From Chloranthus sessilifolius (lineage: Eukaryota; Streptophyta; Magnoliopsida; Chloranthales; Chloranthaceae), in NCBI GenBank assembly GCA_021018995.1, contig CM037596.1:101291416-101355415 (forward strand): DNA of 64,000 bases, read 5' to 3'. Below the pieces are notes generated by a model. It saw nothing but the letters and a program-made list of their open reading frames with translations. It had not been told where the DNA came from and ran no database searches. The translations under genes and the position numbers were made by a program. Position 1 is the first letter of the stretch. The number at the start of each line of letters is the position of its first letter. Positions 1-11,056 of this stretch are shown piece by piece.

Positions 1-286
1 CGGGATCACCTGAAGATGGGAAACCGAAACTTCATTAAACAATTCACCATGAATAAATTAGGTACTCAAAATATGTAAACAGTTGTGAGTAATGTATCAT
101 GACATCACATGTTTTTCTTCAAGAGATAACCAAAATGTATGCTTATTATTTTAAATGGGTCAAAAACCTACTATTGCTGTTCGGAAACATGTTATTTTGG
201 AAGGCATGAATTCAAACACAAGAGTCAGATGTAGGTAATTAAAAGGTCTAGGGATACCTACTCTTACAGAATTATATAATTTTTCT
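1..286. other. No gene seen
   Basis: AT-rich sequence with only short open frames. I see no recognisable gene, repeat or RNA here. Confidence 0.5.
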
Positions 287-560
287 AGGTCATCATCATC
301 ACCATAGCCTCATCCCATCCATTTAGAGTTGGCTTTGCGAGTCCTATTTTTCCATTTATTTCTATTTAGGCTAGCTACTCTGCAGTTCTTTATACCACTT
401 CAGACTGCTTCTCTCCAGATCTCCATTGGTCCTCCACTTCTCTTAATTCCTTGTTCTAGTCTTGCCTCAATCCTTTTTAAAGGGGCTGTTTCCAGCTTTC
501 AATGGACCTATAATATATCTGGTTATTATTTCCAAGTTCTTGTTCTTCCAGGTATTTGTT
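287..560 (-). mobile_element. RTE-type LINE 3' end fragment
   Basis: A short TCATCATCATC tract at 290-303 is followed by sequence resembling the widespread plant repeat built on 'catagcctcatcccatcc...agttggctt', which is the 3' tail of RTE-class LINEs. Read on the minus strand it ends in a GATGATGAT simple repeat, as RTE elements do. No reverse transcriptase coding remains here. Another piece of the same class (RT coding) lies at 10414-10690, so this is probably one of several truncated insertions. The right limit is approximate. Recognition rests on remembered family sequence, not on a search. Confidence 0.5.
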
Positions 561-919
561 TTACAAATTTAGTAAAAGATAAGATTTCAAGGGTAGTTCC
601 CGTGTTTGATAATTTTGCTTTAATAAATTACAATTTCCGCTTATGTTAGCATTCTAGTTAGTAGCAGGATTAGAGCTAGTTGAAATTTTCATATATAACT
701 TGGAAGTTTGTAACCCAAATTTCGATTAATGAAATTATTTTCACTGTGGTGGGTGAAACCTTTGCAGAAGAGATCTGGGTTATAGGCCCTCGTAGGTTAT
801 AATGGGGTTTCTACAAAGCCCATGTAAGAGCTTTGGAGTATTCCTCTCAAAAACTTTATAGAGGCTAACTCCTACAAACTCTCTTCGACCTGAAACTCTC
901 TGTCCACTTTTTTTTTTCC
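561..919. other. No gene seen
   Basis: AT-rich spacer with no recognisable coding or repeat structure. Confidence 0.4.
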
Positions 920-1900
920 TCACTGGAGATCTGTTAGAACTGAATAGCAACTATTACTGGTCGACACCAATGTTCCTTGTGATACAGGTTCATATAATAT
1001 TTTATCATTTCCATCTCGATCTCCTCCTGATCCGCCACAATCGCATCCCCTACCCGTGTTTGTTTGATGGTGCTGGCCATTTTCTGAACACTCCCCATCG
1101 CATGAAAGAATTTGTATTTTCATCCCCCCTTTTTACCCATCTACTTTGGGCCTTTTGTTTCCAACAGATTTGTTCTTCCTTAACCTTTCGAGTGTACTCC
1201 ATCAACCTTTTCCGCCTCTCCCTATCCCCTAGTAAGAAGGATGATTCCTCCTCCAGTTTATCTATATATTCAACTTCACTAAGGATTTCTCCTATTCCCC
1301 TCTATACATTCCCAAACACCTCAAGGTTCCATTTTTTATTTGCTGTTTTACCAATTTTAGTTTTGTCATAAACCTTGCTTGAGCACCACCCTCCACCTTC
1401 CACGACTTCAACTAGACTCTTAATCTCATCAAAATCCTCATTTGAAATCCACATATTTTCAAATCTAAATGGTGTAGGGCCCCATTTTCCTACCCCAGAA
1501 CTCAATGTAATTGGGGAGTGGTCTGATATAGGTGTAGAAAGCGCCGCTAACTCCATGTTGCCATAACATTGCTCCCATTCACTACTCTTGGCATCACTGG
1601 ATTCTCGTCCATTTATCCAGGTGAATTTTGATCCGATCATCGGGATGTCAACCAACAAACATTCCAGCATTAATTGCCTGAATTTTCTCATGCTCTAATT
1701 CATTTGGCATCCCCATTTTTTCTCACAAAACTTGATGAATTGAAGTCGCCTAACACCACGGTATGTCCCATTCTTGTTTAAACTTCTTTAGCTCCCTTCA
1801 AAAATTGTCCCTCCTTTTCTTTTCGGTTGGCCCATACTGAATGCCCATTCTTTCCCGACGCAATGACCTTAAACCTGACACTTAAAGAAAAATTTCCCAT
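920..1900 (-). mobile_element. L1-type LINE fragment (endonuclease to pre-RT linker), broken
   Basis: Minus-strand frames carry the end of an apurinic-type endonuclease and the linker before reverse transcriptase. The clearest frame (1302-1691) has GSKFTWING, a tryptophan-glutamate stretch, SDHSPITL and then WGPTPFRFENMW, the usual order in plant L1 ORF2. A displaced LGDFNS motif (endonuclease core) can be read just upstream in another frame near 1740. Downstream at about 1130-1300, frames give EEQICWKQKAQSRWV, matching the EExxWrQKSRxxWL stretch that precedes RT. A further shifted piece runs to about 930. At least three frame changes and missing RT and RNase H domains make this a dead, truncated copy. 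Confidence 0.75.
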
Positions 1901-1939
1901 TTTCGTTTACATGACCTCTACCAAACGATAGTCCGAAAT

Positions 1940-2722
1940 CATGGTATTAAAACTCGACGAGTCAACTCGAAACTCAGGAGAGTCGATTCGACTCGACCCA
2001 ATTTCGGGTCGACTCGTCGTTGCACTCGATCTGGGCTTAGACTTGGTCGACTCGCTGAGTCGATTCGAAAACTTGGTCGAGTTTGTCAACTTGGCGAGTC
2101 ACTTAAGTAGGAAATACATTTAATGGCTGGTGGGGGTTTTAAAATGATTTGAGGGGCATACTTGTAATCTGCCCCATTTCAGCCCTTTATATACTAACCT
2201 CGACAGAAAGTCGACGAGAAATCTGAAAGAAGAAAGAAAGAAGAAAAACAGAAGACGAAGAAGAAGAAGAAATACCGGTAAGCCACAGATGCCCTAAAAT
2301 TTGCCCTAAAATCTTTTTTTTTTCCTACTTTATTAGCCACGATGCTCTATAATTTGTTTGGCTTTTCTTTTTTTAGCCACAGATGCCCTATAAAGTGGAA
2401 AAAAAAAATCATATTTTAATCCATAGATGCCCTAAAATTTGCCCTAAATCTGTTTTTTTTCCCTACTTTGTTAGCCATGATGCCCTATAATTTGTTTTAT
2501 TTTTTTTTTAGCCACAAATACCCTATACAGTGGGGAAAAAAAACCCAGATTTTAAGCCACATATGCCCTAAAATTTGCTGTAAAATTTGTTATCTTTTTT
2601 TTTTTCCTACTTTATTAGCCACGATGCCCTATAATTTGTTTTGTTTTTTTTTTAGCCCTATAAAGTGGAAAAAAAAAACAGATTTTAAGCCATAGGTGCC
2701 TTAAAATTTGTTTTTTTTTTCC

Positions 2723-2803
<81 letters not shown>

Positions 2804-2874
2804 TAACCCGAGTCGGAGCAAGTCTACCGAATTTTAATTTAGTTTGAGTTGACTCTACTCTGATGATTTTCATG
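1940..2874. mobile_element. GACTCG-rich inverted-repeat DNA element, copy 1
   Basis: The left end starts CATGGTATTAAAACTC and is followed by about 150 bases packed with GACTCG/CGAGTC words. The middle holds a GAA-rich tract and repeated 'agccacagatgccctaaaattt' type units. A long (TA)n run comes next, then a second GAGTTGACTC zone ending near 2874. The same parts occur in reverse order at 11837-12981, so the two are copies in opposite orientation. The right terminus lacks the outermost bases seen in copy 2. No protein-coding capacity of its own is visible, so I infer a non-autonomous terminal-inverted-repeat element. The superfamily is not determined. Confidence 0.6.
2727..2799. repeat. (TA)n microsatellite
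   Basis: Uninterrupted TA dinucleotide run of about 73 bases inside the GACTCG element. Copy 2 has a much shorter TA run at the equivalent place (about 11925-11941). Confidence 0.95.
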
Positions 2875-3461
2875 ATTATATCTATTTACACTTGCTTTCT
2901 CACGAGCGGTATAGTTAGGCTATCAATATCATTTTTTTTCAATCGATAAATAGGTCAAGATATTAGAAAGCAAAAAGAAAATGCAGTAGCCAGCTGCCAA
3001 GACACAAGGCAGAGCCCAAAATAATAAAAGCAAAAACAAAGAAAGCAACAAAGAAGCAAAAACACCAAAACCCAAAAGAAAAAGAACCTAGCATCACAAG
3101 CCCCATACATCAACCTACTCTCTCACATTAGAAGCTGCAACATCCTTGTCAAGCATAACCCAACTCAAGACCCAATCTCTTGCACCTCTAATAACAAAAG
3201 CTATAAAGCTTCTGCATCCTACAAAACCCTTATCATCCCATTTTAACATATTGTAAAGACCCGACTTTAGACAAGCTGCCAAGGACTTTATTTGAACTTT
3301 TATAGGATTTATAGTTTTTATGTTATAAATAAGGGTAATTTATAATCATTTTGAAAAGTTTTAAAGGACCTATTCATGATTTATTATAAGGGGAATTTTA
3401 GTCTTTTCATAGATGCGGGATAGATCAGTCATTTGTGGATTTATTGAGGGCATAAAGGGTC

Positions 3462-3513
<52 letters not shown>

Positions 3514-3918
3514 ATTGGGTACTGAAGATTTTCGTCAAGCCAACTTTGAAAATGCATAAATATCCTCGGTCTTATAAATTTATTCTTTATTCTTTTAGTT
3601 CACCATCATAGAATTTGGGGGTTTGTTATGTCGTAACATGTAAATGGATATTATGTTCATTCCCATTAGGCCCTAGGTGAATGGTAGAAAAGACCGAGTG
3701 CTCTTTTGGTGATTATCTGTTGTGTACGCTTCTCTACAGTTTTTTTTCCTATTTTATCAGTAAACAGTGGCTTCTCTACATTTTATTATTTACATTATAC
3801 TATATTGAAGTTCATTGGCCCCCAAAAAAGTGAGATTTACTTATAAATACTAAAAGAGCACTCTCTATAGTGTTGTGGAGTATGCACAATAACCTCTCTT
3901 ATAGGTGGATTGAATAAA
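2875..3918. other. Non-coding spacer
   Basis: No gene recognised. It includes a TA run at about 3462-3507. The stretch 3535-3890 resembles 6820-7120 in the same orientation (for example 'gtcgtaacatgtaaatgg' against 'gtcctaacatgtgaattt', and the shared 'agagcactct...agtgt' end), so it is one arm of an old direct duplication. Confidence 0.4.
3462..3507. repeat. (TA)n microsatellite
   Basis: TA dinucleotide run with a single TACA interruption. Confidence 0.9.
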
Positions 3919-3923
3919 CTATG

Positions 3924-4740
3924 TGATGTGGAAAAATCGCACGCTAACCCTAAAATAGCGTAAACCTCGCATGATAGGGGTTAGGGTTCTCGCTCGTCAA
4001 TTAAACAAAATAAAAACGAGAATAGGGGTAGAAGAAGATCCAAGGAATCACTCCAAGGAAGAAAAGTTGGCTTCACACCAAACCGCACGCGGAACGAAGA
4101 ATCGCTCTTCGATTGAGAGACACAGAAAACTTTGTTAAAATGCCCTTAAGTTTGCAAAGCAAATTTTCATTCATTATCAATAATAATTCTCATAAGAGAT
4201 TACAATGTGTATTTATAAAGAAAAGAATAGGAATACTACTTAAAATAAAACTCTTAATCAACCATTAAAACTTTCTAATCTAACGGTCATAATTAATTTC
4301 ACTATTAATCCCGTCTTTTTATTATGCAACGACTTTTGAAGGGTCAAACGATGTCTAATTAACATGAAATTGGTCTTATTTGAAAGCTTATCGAAGTAGT
4401 TTTCTAACAAGACAAGAATCACACAATTCCGATATATATTGATAGACTTATGACTACTTTTCCGATGTTTTCGTTGAAAGTGACGAAATTAACAGTCATA
4501 TATCACATAAATGTGTCTGACCCTTAAATGATTCAAATAAGGAAACTAATCTTAAAACAAACCACTTATTAAAAGAATCCTAATAAAAAAGGAAACAGAA
4601 CCTAGATAAAATGCCTAAAACAACGTGCACACGAGTCTTTAACGGGCGTTTTAAACACTCATTCGTGTGTCCACTTTCTCTTTCGATGTCTTCTCTTTAT
4701 CCGACCACGATCTCGGCGTGTAGACTTTAATTTCGCATTA
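3924..4740 (-). repeat. 3' LTR of the element at 3924-6532
   Basis: 817-bp repeat starting TGATGTGG and ending GCATTA. It matches 5719-6532 along its length with scattered substitutions and small indels. Being next to the purine tract makes it the 3' LTR on the minus strand. Confidence 0.85.
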
Positions 4741-4752
4741 TTCTCCCCTACT
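4741..4752 (-). other. Polypurine tract
   Basis: The minus strand reads AGTAGGGGAGAA directly before the 3' LTR, the expected plus-strand priming site for reverse transcription. Confidence 0.65.
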
Positions 4753-4775
4753 TTGAAGAAGTTCAACCTTGAACT

Positions 4776-5021
4776 TTAGCTGACATGGATTTTCACGGCC
4801 AAGATCACAGACAATATATAGGGAACTTCAATCGGAAGCGGCTTGGACAAGTAAACCGGATTCAACTCAGGCGAGATCCGATTTATCTTTGATACACCGA
4901 TGGGAATCGACGTCAACACACAACCAACACAATCCTGGGACCTGTGGGTCATGGGACCGAGAGACTTCATTGCGGACTTGGGCTCGGTAGGACTTTTTGT
5001 GGAAACTTGCTCATTCATCAA
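4776..5021 (-). CDS. Short ORF of unknown function in LTR element
   Basis: An 81-codon minus-strand frame overlapping the end of the upstream ORF by a few bases in another frame. The overlap could reflect a frameshifted continuation of the same protein. It has a cysteine pair (DCVGCV) and no motif I can name. I cannot tell whether it is translated. Confidence 0.3.
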   Translation of the reverse strand: MMNEQVSTKSPTEPKSAMKSLGPMTHRSQDCVGCVLTSIPIGVSKINRISPELNPVYLSKPLPIEVPYILSVILAVKIHVS

Positions 5022-5673
5022 CCGGTACGGAATCTTCGATCGATTTTGGAGCTATCACGGGTTCGAGTAGATGATTGATAACAGTTTTGGGTGAGATGAG
5101 GTCGGCTAGGGTAACTACAGTTACAAGCTTGGTTTCTTGAACGGGCTTTGGGCTGTAAGCTGTTACGAGAGCTACAACCGGCCTAGATTTTACGCTGACA
5201 ATGAAATCCGTAACGAGTGTAAGTGTCACAACGGTTATGGGGTGAGAAACAGTTATGGGATTAAAATGGACGACTGGTGATGGGATTGGGTTAACGGACA
5301 CGAAATTTGAAAGCTTAAATCTCAAAGCTTTACGTCTCGCCGATATGATTTCCTCTTGTAGTTTGAGAATAAAATCCTTAAGAAATTGTTGAACAAAACT
5401 CCTGCTTAACGCCTCTGCTATCTGACGTGAAATTTTTAACTCACGTAGAATCTCAAAAGTAAACGCTCGCTTATATAAAACTGGCCAATATTGAGATTTT
5501 AAATTCAACTACCTTAGACTCCGCAACTTAGCTTTCACTGCCTCCCATACTTGTCCAATCGTAGAAATCGTCTGAAGCAAATCAAGTCTCTTCTGCCGAT
5601 CTACGAACAATCTTATGCTAGCCATTTGATCATTCAACTCGCAAAAGGCGTCAATAAACTGTTCTTTACTCAT
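5011..5673 (-). pseudogene. Unrecognised ORF of LTR element, one in-frame TAG
   Basis: From the ATG at 5671-5673 the minus strand encodes 54 residues (MSKEQFIDAFCELNDQMAS...). It then meets TAG at 5509-5511 and continues in the same frame for a further 165 codons to 5011. The first part is charged and probably helical. A basic stretch (ISARRKALRFK) follows, then a valine/threonine/proline-rich tail with repeated 'PITV' and 'VTVV' patterns. There is no zinc knuckle, protease or RT motif. Position after the primer site suggests a gag-like role, but that is inference. The TAG could be a CAG lost by deamination or a readthrough site. This element supplies no pol. Confidence 0.5.
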
Positions 5674-5703
5674 GATGGACTCCACGTGCCGAGTGTTGAA
5701 CTT

Positions 5704-5716
5704 GCTTTGATACCAA
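5704..5716 (-). other. tRNA primer-binding site
   Basis: The minus strand reads TTGGTATCAAAGC, close to the TGGTATCAGAGC site complementary to initiator methionine tRNA. It is separated by two bases from the 5' LTR. Confidence 0.75.
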
Positions 5717-5718
5717 TT

Positions 5719-6532
5719 TGATATGGAAAAATCGCACGCTAACCCTAAAATAACGTAAATCCCACACGATAGGGGTTAGGGTTCTCGCTCGTCAATTAAA
5801 ACAAAATAAAAAGGAGAATAGGGATAGAATATCCAAGGAACCACTCTAAGGAAGAAAAGTTGGCCTCACACCAAACCGCACGCAGAACGAAAAATCGCTC
5901 TTCGATTGAGAGAATTCCACCCTCACAGAAAATTTTGTTAAAAAGCCCTCAAGTTTGCTAAGCAAATTTTCATTTATCATCAATAATAATTCTCATAAAA
6001 GGATACAATGTGTATTTATAAAGCAAAGAAACTCTAGGAATACTACTTAAAATAAAACTCTTAATCAATTATTAAAACTTTCTAATCTAACGGTCATAAT
6101 TAATTTTACCATTAATCCTGTCTTTTTATTACGCGACCACTTTTGAAAGGTCAAATGATACCCGATTAACATGAAGGTGGTCTTATTTGGAAGCTTATCG
6201 AAGTAGCTTTCCAACAAGACAAGAATCCCGCAATTCCGACATATATGGATAGACTTATGACCACTTTAAGTGATGAAATTAACAGTCACATATCACATAT
6301 ATGTGCCTAACCCTTAAATGATTCAAATAAAGAAACTAATCCTAAAACAAATCACTTATTAAAAGAATTCTAATAAAAAAAAGGAAATTAAACTTAGATA
6401 AAATGCCTAAAACAATGTGCACATAGGTCTTTAACGAGCCTTTTAAAAACCCATTCACGGGTCCACTTTCTCTTTCAATGTCTCATCTTTATCCGACAAT
6501 GATCTTAGTGTATAGGCTTCAATTCCGCATTA
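5719..6532 (-). repeat. 5' LTR of the element at 3924-6532
   Basis: 814-bp repeat starting TGATATGG and ending GCATTA, homologous to 3924-4740. Adjacent to the primer site, so it is the 5' LTR on the minus strand. Confidence 0.85.
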
Positions 6533-6537
6533 CTATG

Positions 6538-7224
6538 TCATATTTCAATTGAGACGAGAATGTCCTTATACATTTCGAAAAATTTCCATATGTTTCTTCT
6601 ATGACTCTGTAATATTATTTTTCTAAAGGGATCATAGGGGGTTTACTGTCACAAGTGTAAAGGAGTGGTCCCTCGCACACTTATCGGTTGTACCAATTGC
6701 ATGTTGGGCACGTTGTCATTAGAAAAGCTGAGGAGCTAGCATTGTCATAAGAGAAAAAGCAGAAAACATTGCCAAAAACGAGGCTGCCTCCAATGCTTAA
6801 ATATCTTGTCTTGGTAAATTTATCCGGCCAACTCCAAAATGACTATAATAACCTTGCTGATTAAAGTTTATTCTGCATTTTCTAGTTTATCATTTTAGAA
6901 CTTGTAAATTTGTTTTGTCCTAACATGTGAATTTGTAAAATTTATTCTTGGTAAATTCATACCTTCATTAAATAGTTGGAAACTTGAAATAGCAGTTGCC
7001 TATAACTTGTCTATACATTAAAATGGTTTATTATGTAGGTTGTATCATTGCGGTTCTTTCCGCTCCTAAAAGTGTGATTTCCCCATAAGTCGTTGAAGAG
7101 CACTCTATACAGTGTAACTTTGTATTTATGTTAAATTTCCTCGTCATTATTAAGTGGATTTCACAAAGGGGTACTGGTATTTACAGCCAAAGATTTTATC
7201 TATGCAGCCAGGGTTTTCCATCAT
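6538..7224. other. Non-coding spacer
   Basis: No gene seen. The part at 6820-7120 is a diverged copy of 3535-3890. The LTR element therefore landed between the two arms of an older duplication. Confidence 0.4.
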
Positions 7225-7360
7225 TAAAAACCATTGACTACCTTCAATCGGACAATTGAGATCGTTTTCCGTCCAAATCTTCCACACAAAAGATCTTGAG
7301 ATATGGCTCACCTATCAAACGCTCAGATGTTGATTCCTCGTGGCACACATCCCAAGACAT
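7225..7360. repeat. Copy of a dispersed foldback-family arm
   Basis: 'accattgactaccttcaa...gagatcgttttc...atcttccaca...cacctatcaaacg...gttgattcc...tggcacacat' parallels the left arm of the foldback at 23420-23850 and the traces at 20065-20165. Only one arm is well preserved here. It is non-coding. Confidence 0.5.
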
Positions 7361-9380
7361 TCCTACCTTGCTATAATGGTTTATAGCGTCTCGGAACACC
7401 ATTGACTGGTCTGAATCAGATGGTAGAAACATTATTTCATCTGAAGCTTCGACACAGTATATCTAATGATTGTTGGCTACAGACGGTCAGATGTTCATTG
7501 TGCATTCGGCACATGCAAAAATTAACTACTCTACCATGTCTAAAACTTGGTTGCAAAACATTAAGTTTAGGTTGCAAATACACTTACCATGACACTCATT
7601 TACTTTTGTTATCTCCTAATGCTCCCGAGTCCTGACCACTTTCTGCCATTCTTTACAGTCTTCCTTCTTTAATTTGAGTGAACGATAAGGGTAGAAATGT
7701 AAATTACTGTTGTGTAGATCTTCTCTAGGTCATAATACCTGAATCTCCCTACTGAGCCGAAAAGACTTGCGTTGCAGATAGAGATTATATGGGATGTTTA
7801 AACTCTATACCAATGGGGGAGGGATACAAAAATCTCAACCAAACAAATTGGTCATATTTGACTATGTACATATGTTCCAAAATTTCGATGGAGATAGATC
7901 GGCCAACATAATTGTTTTTTTATTCATTCTACATAAACGAACGTTATCTTCCCCTTTCGTTACCTTCCCCTTTCCTTACCGTAGAGCAAAAGTAAATTTA
8001 ATGAACTGGAGAGGGATGTTGCCACCAGCAGGAGAAATGACAAAGCTGCTGCCCGATTGTCAAGTGGTTCAAATTTTCTCACTGTCAGAAGAAATTTGTT
8101 ATACAATACAATAGGTGAATAATTTGTAGTGAGCCAACCTGCCCAAAATATGAAACCTTGGAAATGGGTTCACCGTCTTTTGATATCCTTCACCAAGGTT
8201 TAGTCCTTTTTTATTTGCGATTTTGACATCTTTGTATTTTTCATTATAAGGAAAATAGTGTTTTTATCACCTGAGCTTGTTAAAACAGAACTGGAGAATT
8301 AATTTGTAGTGGGTAACGGGTCTTTTACAAGGGTTATGGGTTTGATTAGGAGATGCCTGGGTGTAACATTCCCTCTAGATGGTTTCGCAACTACCTCTAG
8401 GACACTGGGAGTGAAATCCACCCCAGAATACTTGGAGTACTATCTTAATGGTTAGATAGCATCCTTATAGGATAGATTAGTAACCCTTAAAATTTGGTCC
8501 AAACCAGACTTATAGGTAAAAAGTTGAGTGACAACACTCATATAGATTCCCATATTACTAAATAATAAATATGAATATTAGGAGAGAGAATATATGATTA
8601 ATGGGCAGTTCAAAATATTAAAACAACAGACATAATAATTTGCATAAATATATAATTAAAGAATTATTAGACTAGAGTTCCTAAATTACATGAATACGAA
8701 TTTCTGAATTAACCCTACAGTACCAGTAACTAAGCAGTGGAAACATTCCTATCTAAAGTACGATCCTAACGAGTTATCCCTAAAGAATTATTACATAGTT
8801 TAATTTTGGTACGATACCAATACCACTCTGGTTCAAATTTAGTTATTATAGCCAATGAGGATCAGGCAAAGGCAAGGCACTCTCAGCCCAGTTCTGTCTA
8901 TCGAGACAAGGATCACAAAGACCCCAATGATCAATCCCTGATCAGTTTACCCACCACCATTTTAAACCTGCCATCACATCGGGTCACTCATCCTGACCTG
9001 TCAGTGCAGACAGTGGGCAATGCATGAGTCTAAAGGTCAAATGGTATCATCTTTTCACTTTCGATTAACTTGGACTTCTAATGTTCTTAAATTCACTAAC
9101 TGACGAGCTTTTTCACCTTTCTACTAATCTTAAGTCACTAGTCCTACCGTGAAGTTCAAAGTAATACAAGTCTTATTATGTTATTAAAAGTCAATGGTTT
9201 GACCATACCTCCTAAGGAGTATATGGGTTCTTGCCAACAGTCCCTTTCAAGATCTTAAGCCAGTTAGATTCAGTTCAAATTCAAATCAACAGTCCCTTTT
9301 ATGAGGATGTGTAATGATGGTATGGGAATATCTTTTGGAGAAGGGTGATTTGTCCGTTTGCTTTTGATTTTGTAGTGTAT
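7361..9380. other. No gene recognised
   Basis: Several short open frames occur, for example 7794-8114 on the plus strand, but none shows a known domain or splice pattern I can defend. Composition is AT-rich and repetitive debris is likely. Confidence 0.4.
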
Positions 9381-9626
9381 ATAAATGTTACCAGGTTCGC
9401 TGGTTTGCGGACCACTTCTCGGTTCACAACCCTTGAGCGAACCTGGTTCGCTAGGGGTATGATGAGTTTTAAATAAAAAATATATATATATTTTATGTAC
9501 TTTAAATTCAATAACATTGTTATAGCTTGTTGGTTAGTCTTCCCTTAAAGATTATATGGAGGGTTTGAGTTCAAAACTCCTCAATCACTGTTCTTTTAAT
9601 ATATATATATAGCGCAATCTTCTCTC

Positions 9627-9763
9627 ACTCGAGTCATGGGACATAAGCCCATGATCGAGTTAACATTGGTTGGATGTCACATCAGTTGAACTTTAAAGCC
9701 ATCTGATGTGACATGTAGGCAATAAGAGCTCGAGTCATGGGCTTATGTCCCATGACTCGAGTT
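9627..9763. repeat. Nested inverted repeat (hairpin)
   Basis: The outer arms 9627-9661 and 9728-9763 are near-perfect reverse complements built on CTCGAGTCATGGG...CCCATGACTCGAG. Inner arms ATGTCACATCAG (about 9674-9685) and CTGATGTGACAT (about 9703-9714) form a second stem, leaving a loop of about 17 bases. A transcript could fold into one long hairpin of about 137 bases. The block sits in a region with repeated GGTTCG/CGAACC words (9390-9900), so it may be the core of a small foldback element. No coding. Confidence 0.8.
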
Positions 9764-9910
9764 AGGAGATCACTTCCCTTATTAATATCTGAACCAATCC
9801 AAACGAACCAGACTGAACATGTCCACCTGAACTGGAGTGAACCGAACTGAATGGAGAACTGGTTCGAACCACTCATATTAACATCTGAACCGGTTCCTTA
9901 TTGCTGGTTT

Positions 9911-10410
9911 GAAAATATTAAGCCCATAGTGTATTGGTCATTAACGTCTCTAAAATAATGTCTCAAGTGTTTCGTAAAGATTATGATTTCTTTTTTACTT
10001 TTTTGATGAATCAATATTTATATAACTGATACGTATATTAACTTCCTAAAAGTTTTAGGCTTCTTCAGGACACATTCTGAATTGTTGTCATTTGTCTGAA
10101 CATGATTATTTTGTAAATTACCTTTTTGTTTGTTTTGATAACAAAAAATGGATGCTTCCCAGAGTAATACATTGTTTTTTAGTTAATTGTTCTGTTACGA
10201 TACATACACATGTACATTGATGGAACATCAAATAATTATTTCTAGGTAAAAAACTTTGGATAGTGCATCTTAAAAGGTGAGAAGGACGTCTTTCAGAATA
10301 GCTTATATACTCATTTCAAGAGGCTATTTTATCGGGTTTTAAGATTGGAGTGTTCCTAATTGCAGTGGATTGGGATTTTTATTTTTTGTTCTAATTCTTG
10401 GTGAAATTTT
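9911..10410. other. No gene seen
   Basis: AT-rich spacer without recognisable features. Confidence 0.4.
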
Positions 10411-10413
10411 GGG

Positions 10414-10690
10414 TTATGGTTTCTTTTTATTTTTCTTTTTCCAACTAAGATGTATCGTAGAGCCCAAATACCAAAATTTATGACATTGTGGCACTAAATG
10501 GTTTTCAATTTTTACCAAATCCTCTAGGTTCTTGTGTTTACTACTTGCACTCCATGTATTTTGTCTTTGTTCTGATTCTGAGGCCTTTCTCCAAAGTTCC
10601 AACTTATCATTTACTTGTTTCCTTGTCTTGCCAATGAGCACTAAGCACTATAGTATCCACAAACAGCATACAACATGTGACCTCATTCAC
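10414..10690 (-). mobile_element. RTE-type LINE reverse transcriptase fragment
   Basis: The minus-strand frame reads IGKTRKQVNDKLELWRKASES, then HKNLEDLVKIENHLVPQ and FWYLGSTIH. This matches the C-terminal part of plant RTE reverse transcriptases, where the catalytic ADD is followed by a helix ending LELWR, a KIGDHEIP strand and the FRYLGSII motif. Just upstream (10640-10690) the nucleotides encode HMLYA in a shifted frame, so the active-site segment is disrupted. It is a short dead fragment lying in what looks like an intron next to the OLA1 exon. Confidence 0.7.
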
Positions 10691-11056
10691 TGTTTGTGTG
10701 TTTAAGGACATAATTTATTAGTGGGCTCACATATTTTTTCAGTGTGTCTTATATATTGTTTATTGCAAATGTAAATGTCCTTAGTTTACAATATTTTCAT
10801 TTTCATTTTCCTTTTTTATGTTATAAGTGAATTCACTTGTTTATTTCTCTTGAAAACCATGGTTTACTTTCTTTTCTTTTTTTTTTTCATAGAAAAAAGC
10901 CAATGTAGGTCTGCCTTTAGAATTAATTATGTGCAGCATATATGTTGCTCTTGAGTGTATCCTGGTACCTGTTCATTGTGTGGGAATAGAAATTGATGAT
11001 TTAATGAGCTGACACAAGGGCATATAGTAATTTTCGTTTATGTGTCTTCGTTGTAG

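Larger units (their letters stand above)
3924..6532 (-). mobile_element. Complete non-autonomous LTR retroelement
   Basis: Two direct repeats (3924-4740 and 5719-6532) flank a 978-bp interior. The element is bounded by a perfect 5-bp duplication CTATG (3919-3923 and 6533-6537). On the minus strand a primer site TTGGTATCAAAGC lies two bases inside the 5' LTR, and a purine tract AGTAGGGGAGAA abuts the 3' LTR. These are the standard landmarks of a retrotransposed LTR element primed by an initiator-Met-like tRNA. There is no room for protease, integrase or RT. The interior has an ORF interrupted by one TAG and a second short ORF, neither of known family. The LTR ends read TG...TA on the plus strand instead of TG...CA. 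Confidence 0.85.

Noticed and set aside
329-649. 106-codon plus frame near the left edge
   Set aside because: It overlaps the RTE LINE tail and is antisense to that element; no domain.
8806-9027. 73-codon plus frame with mixed composition
   Set aside because: No motif, no splice context, no start context; likely chance.
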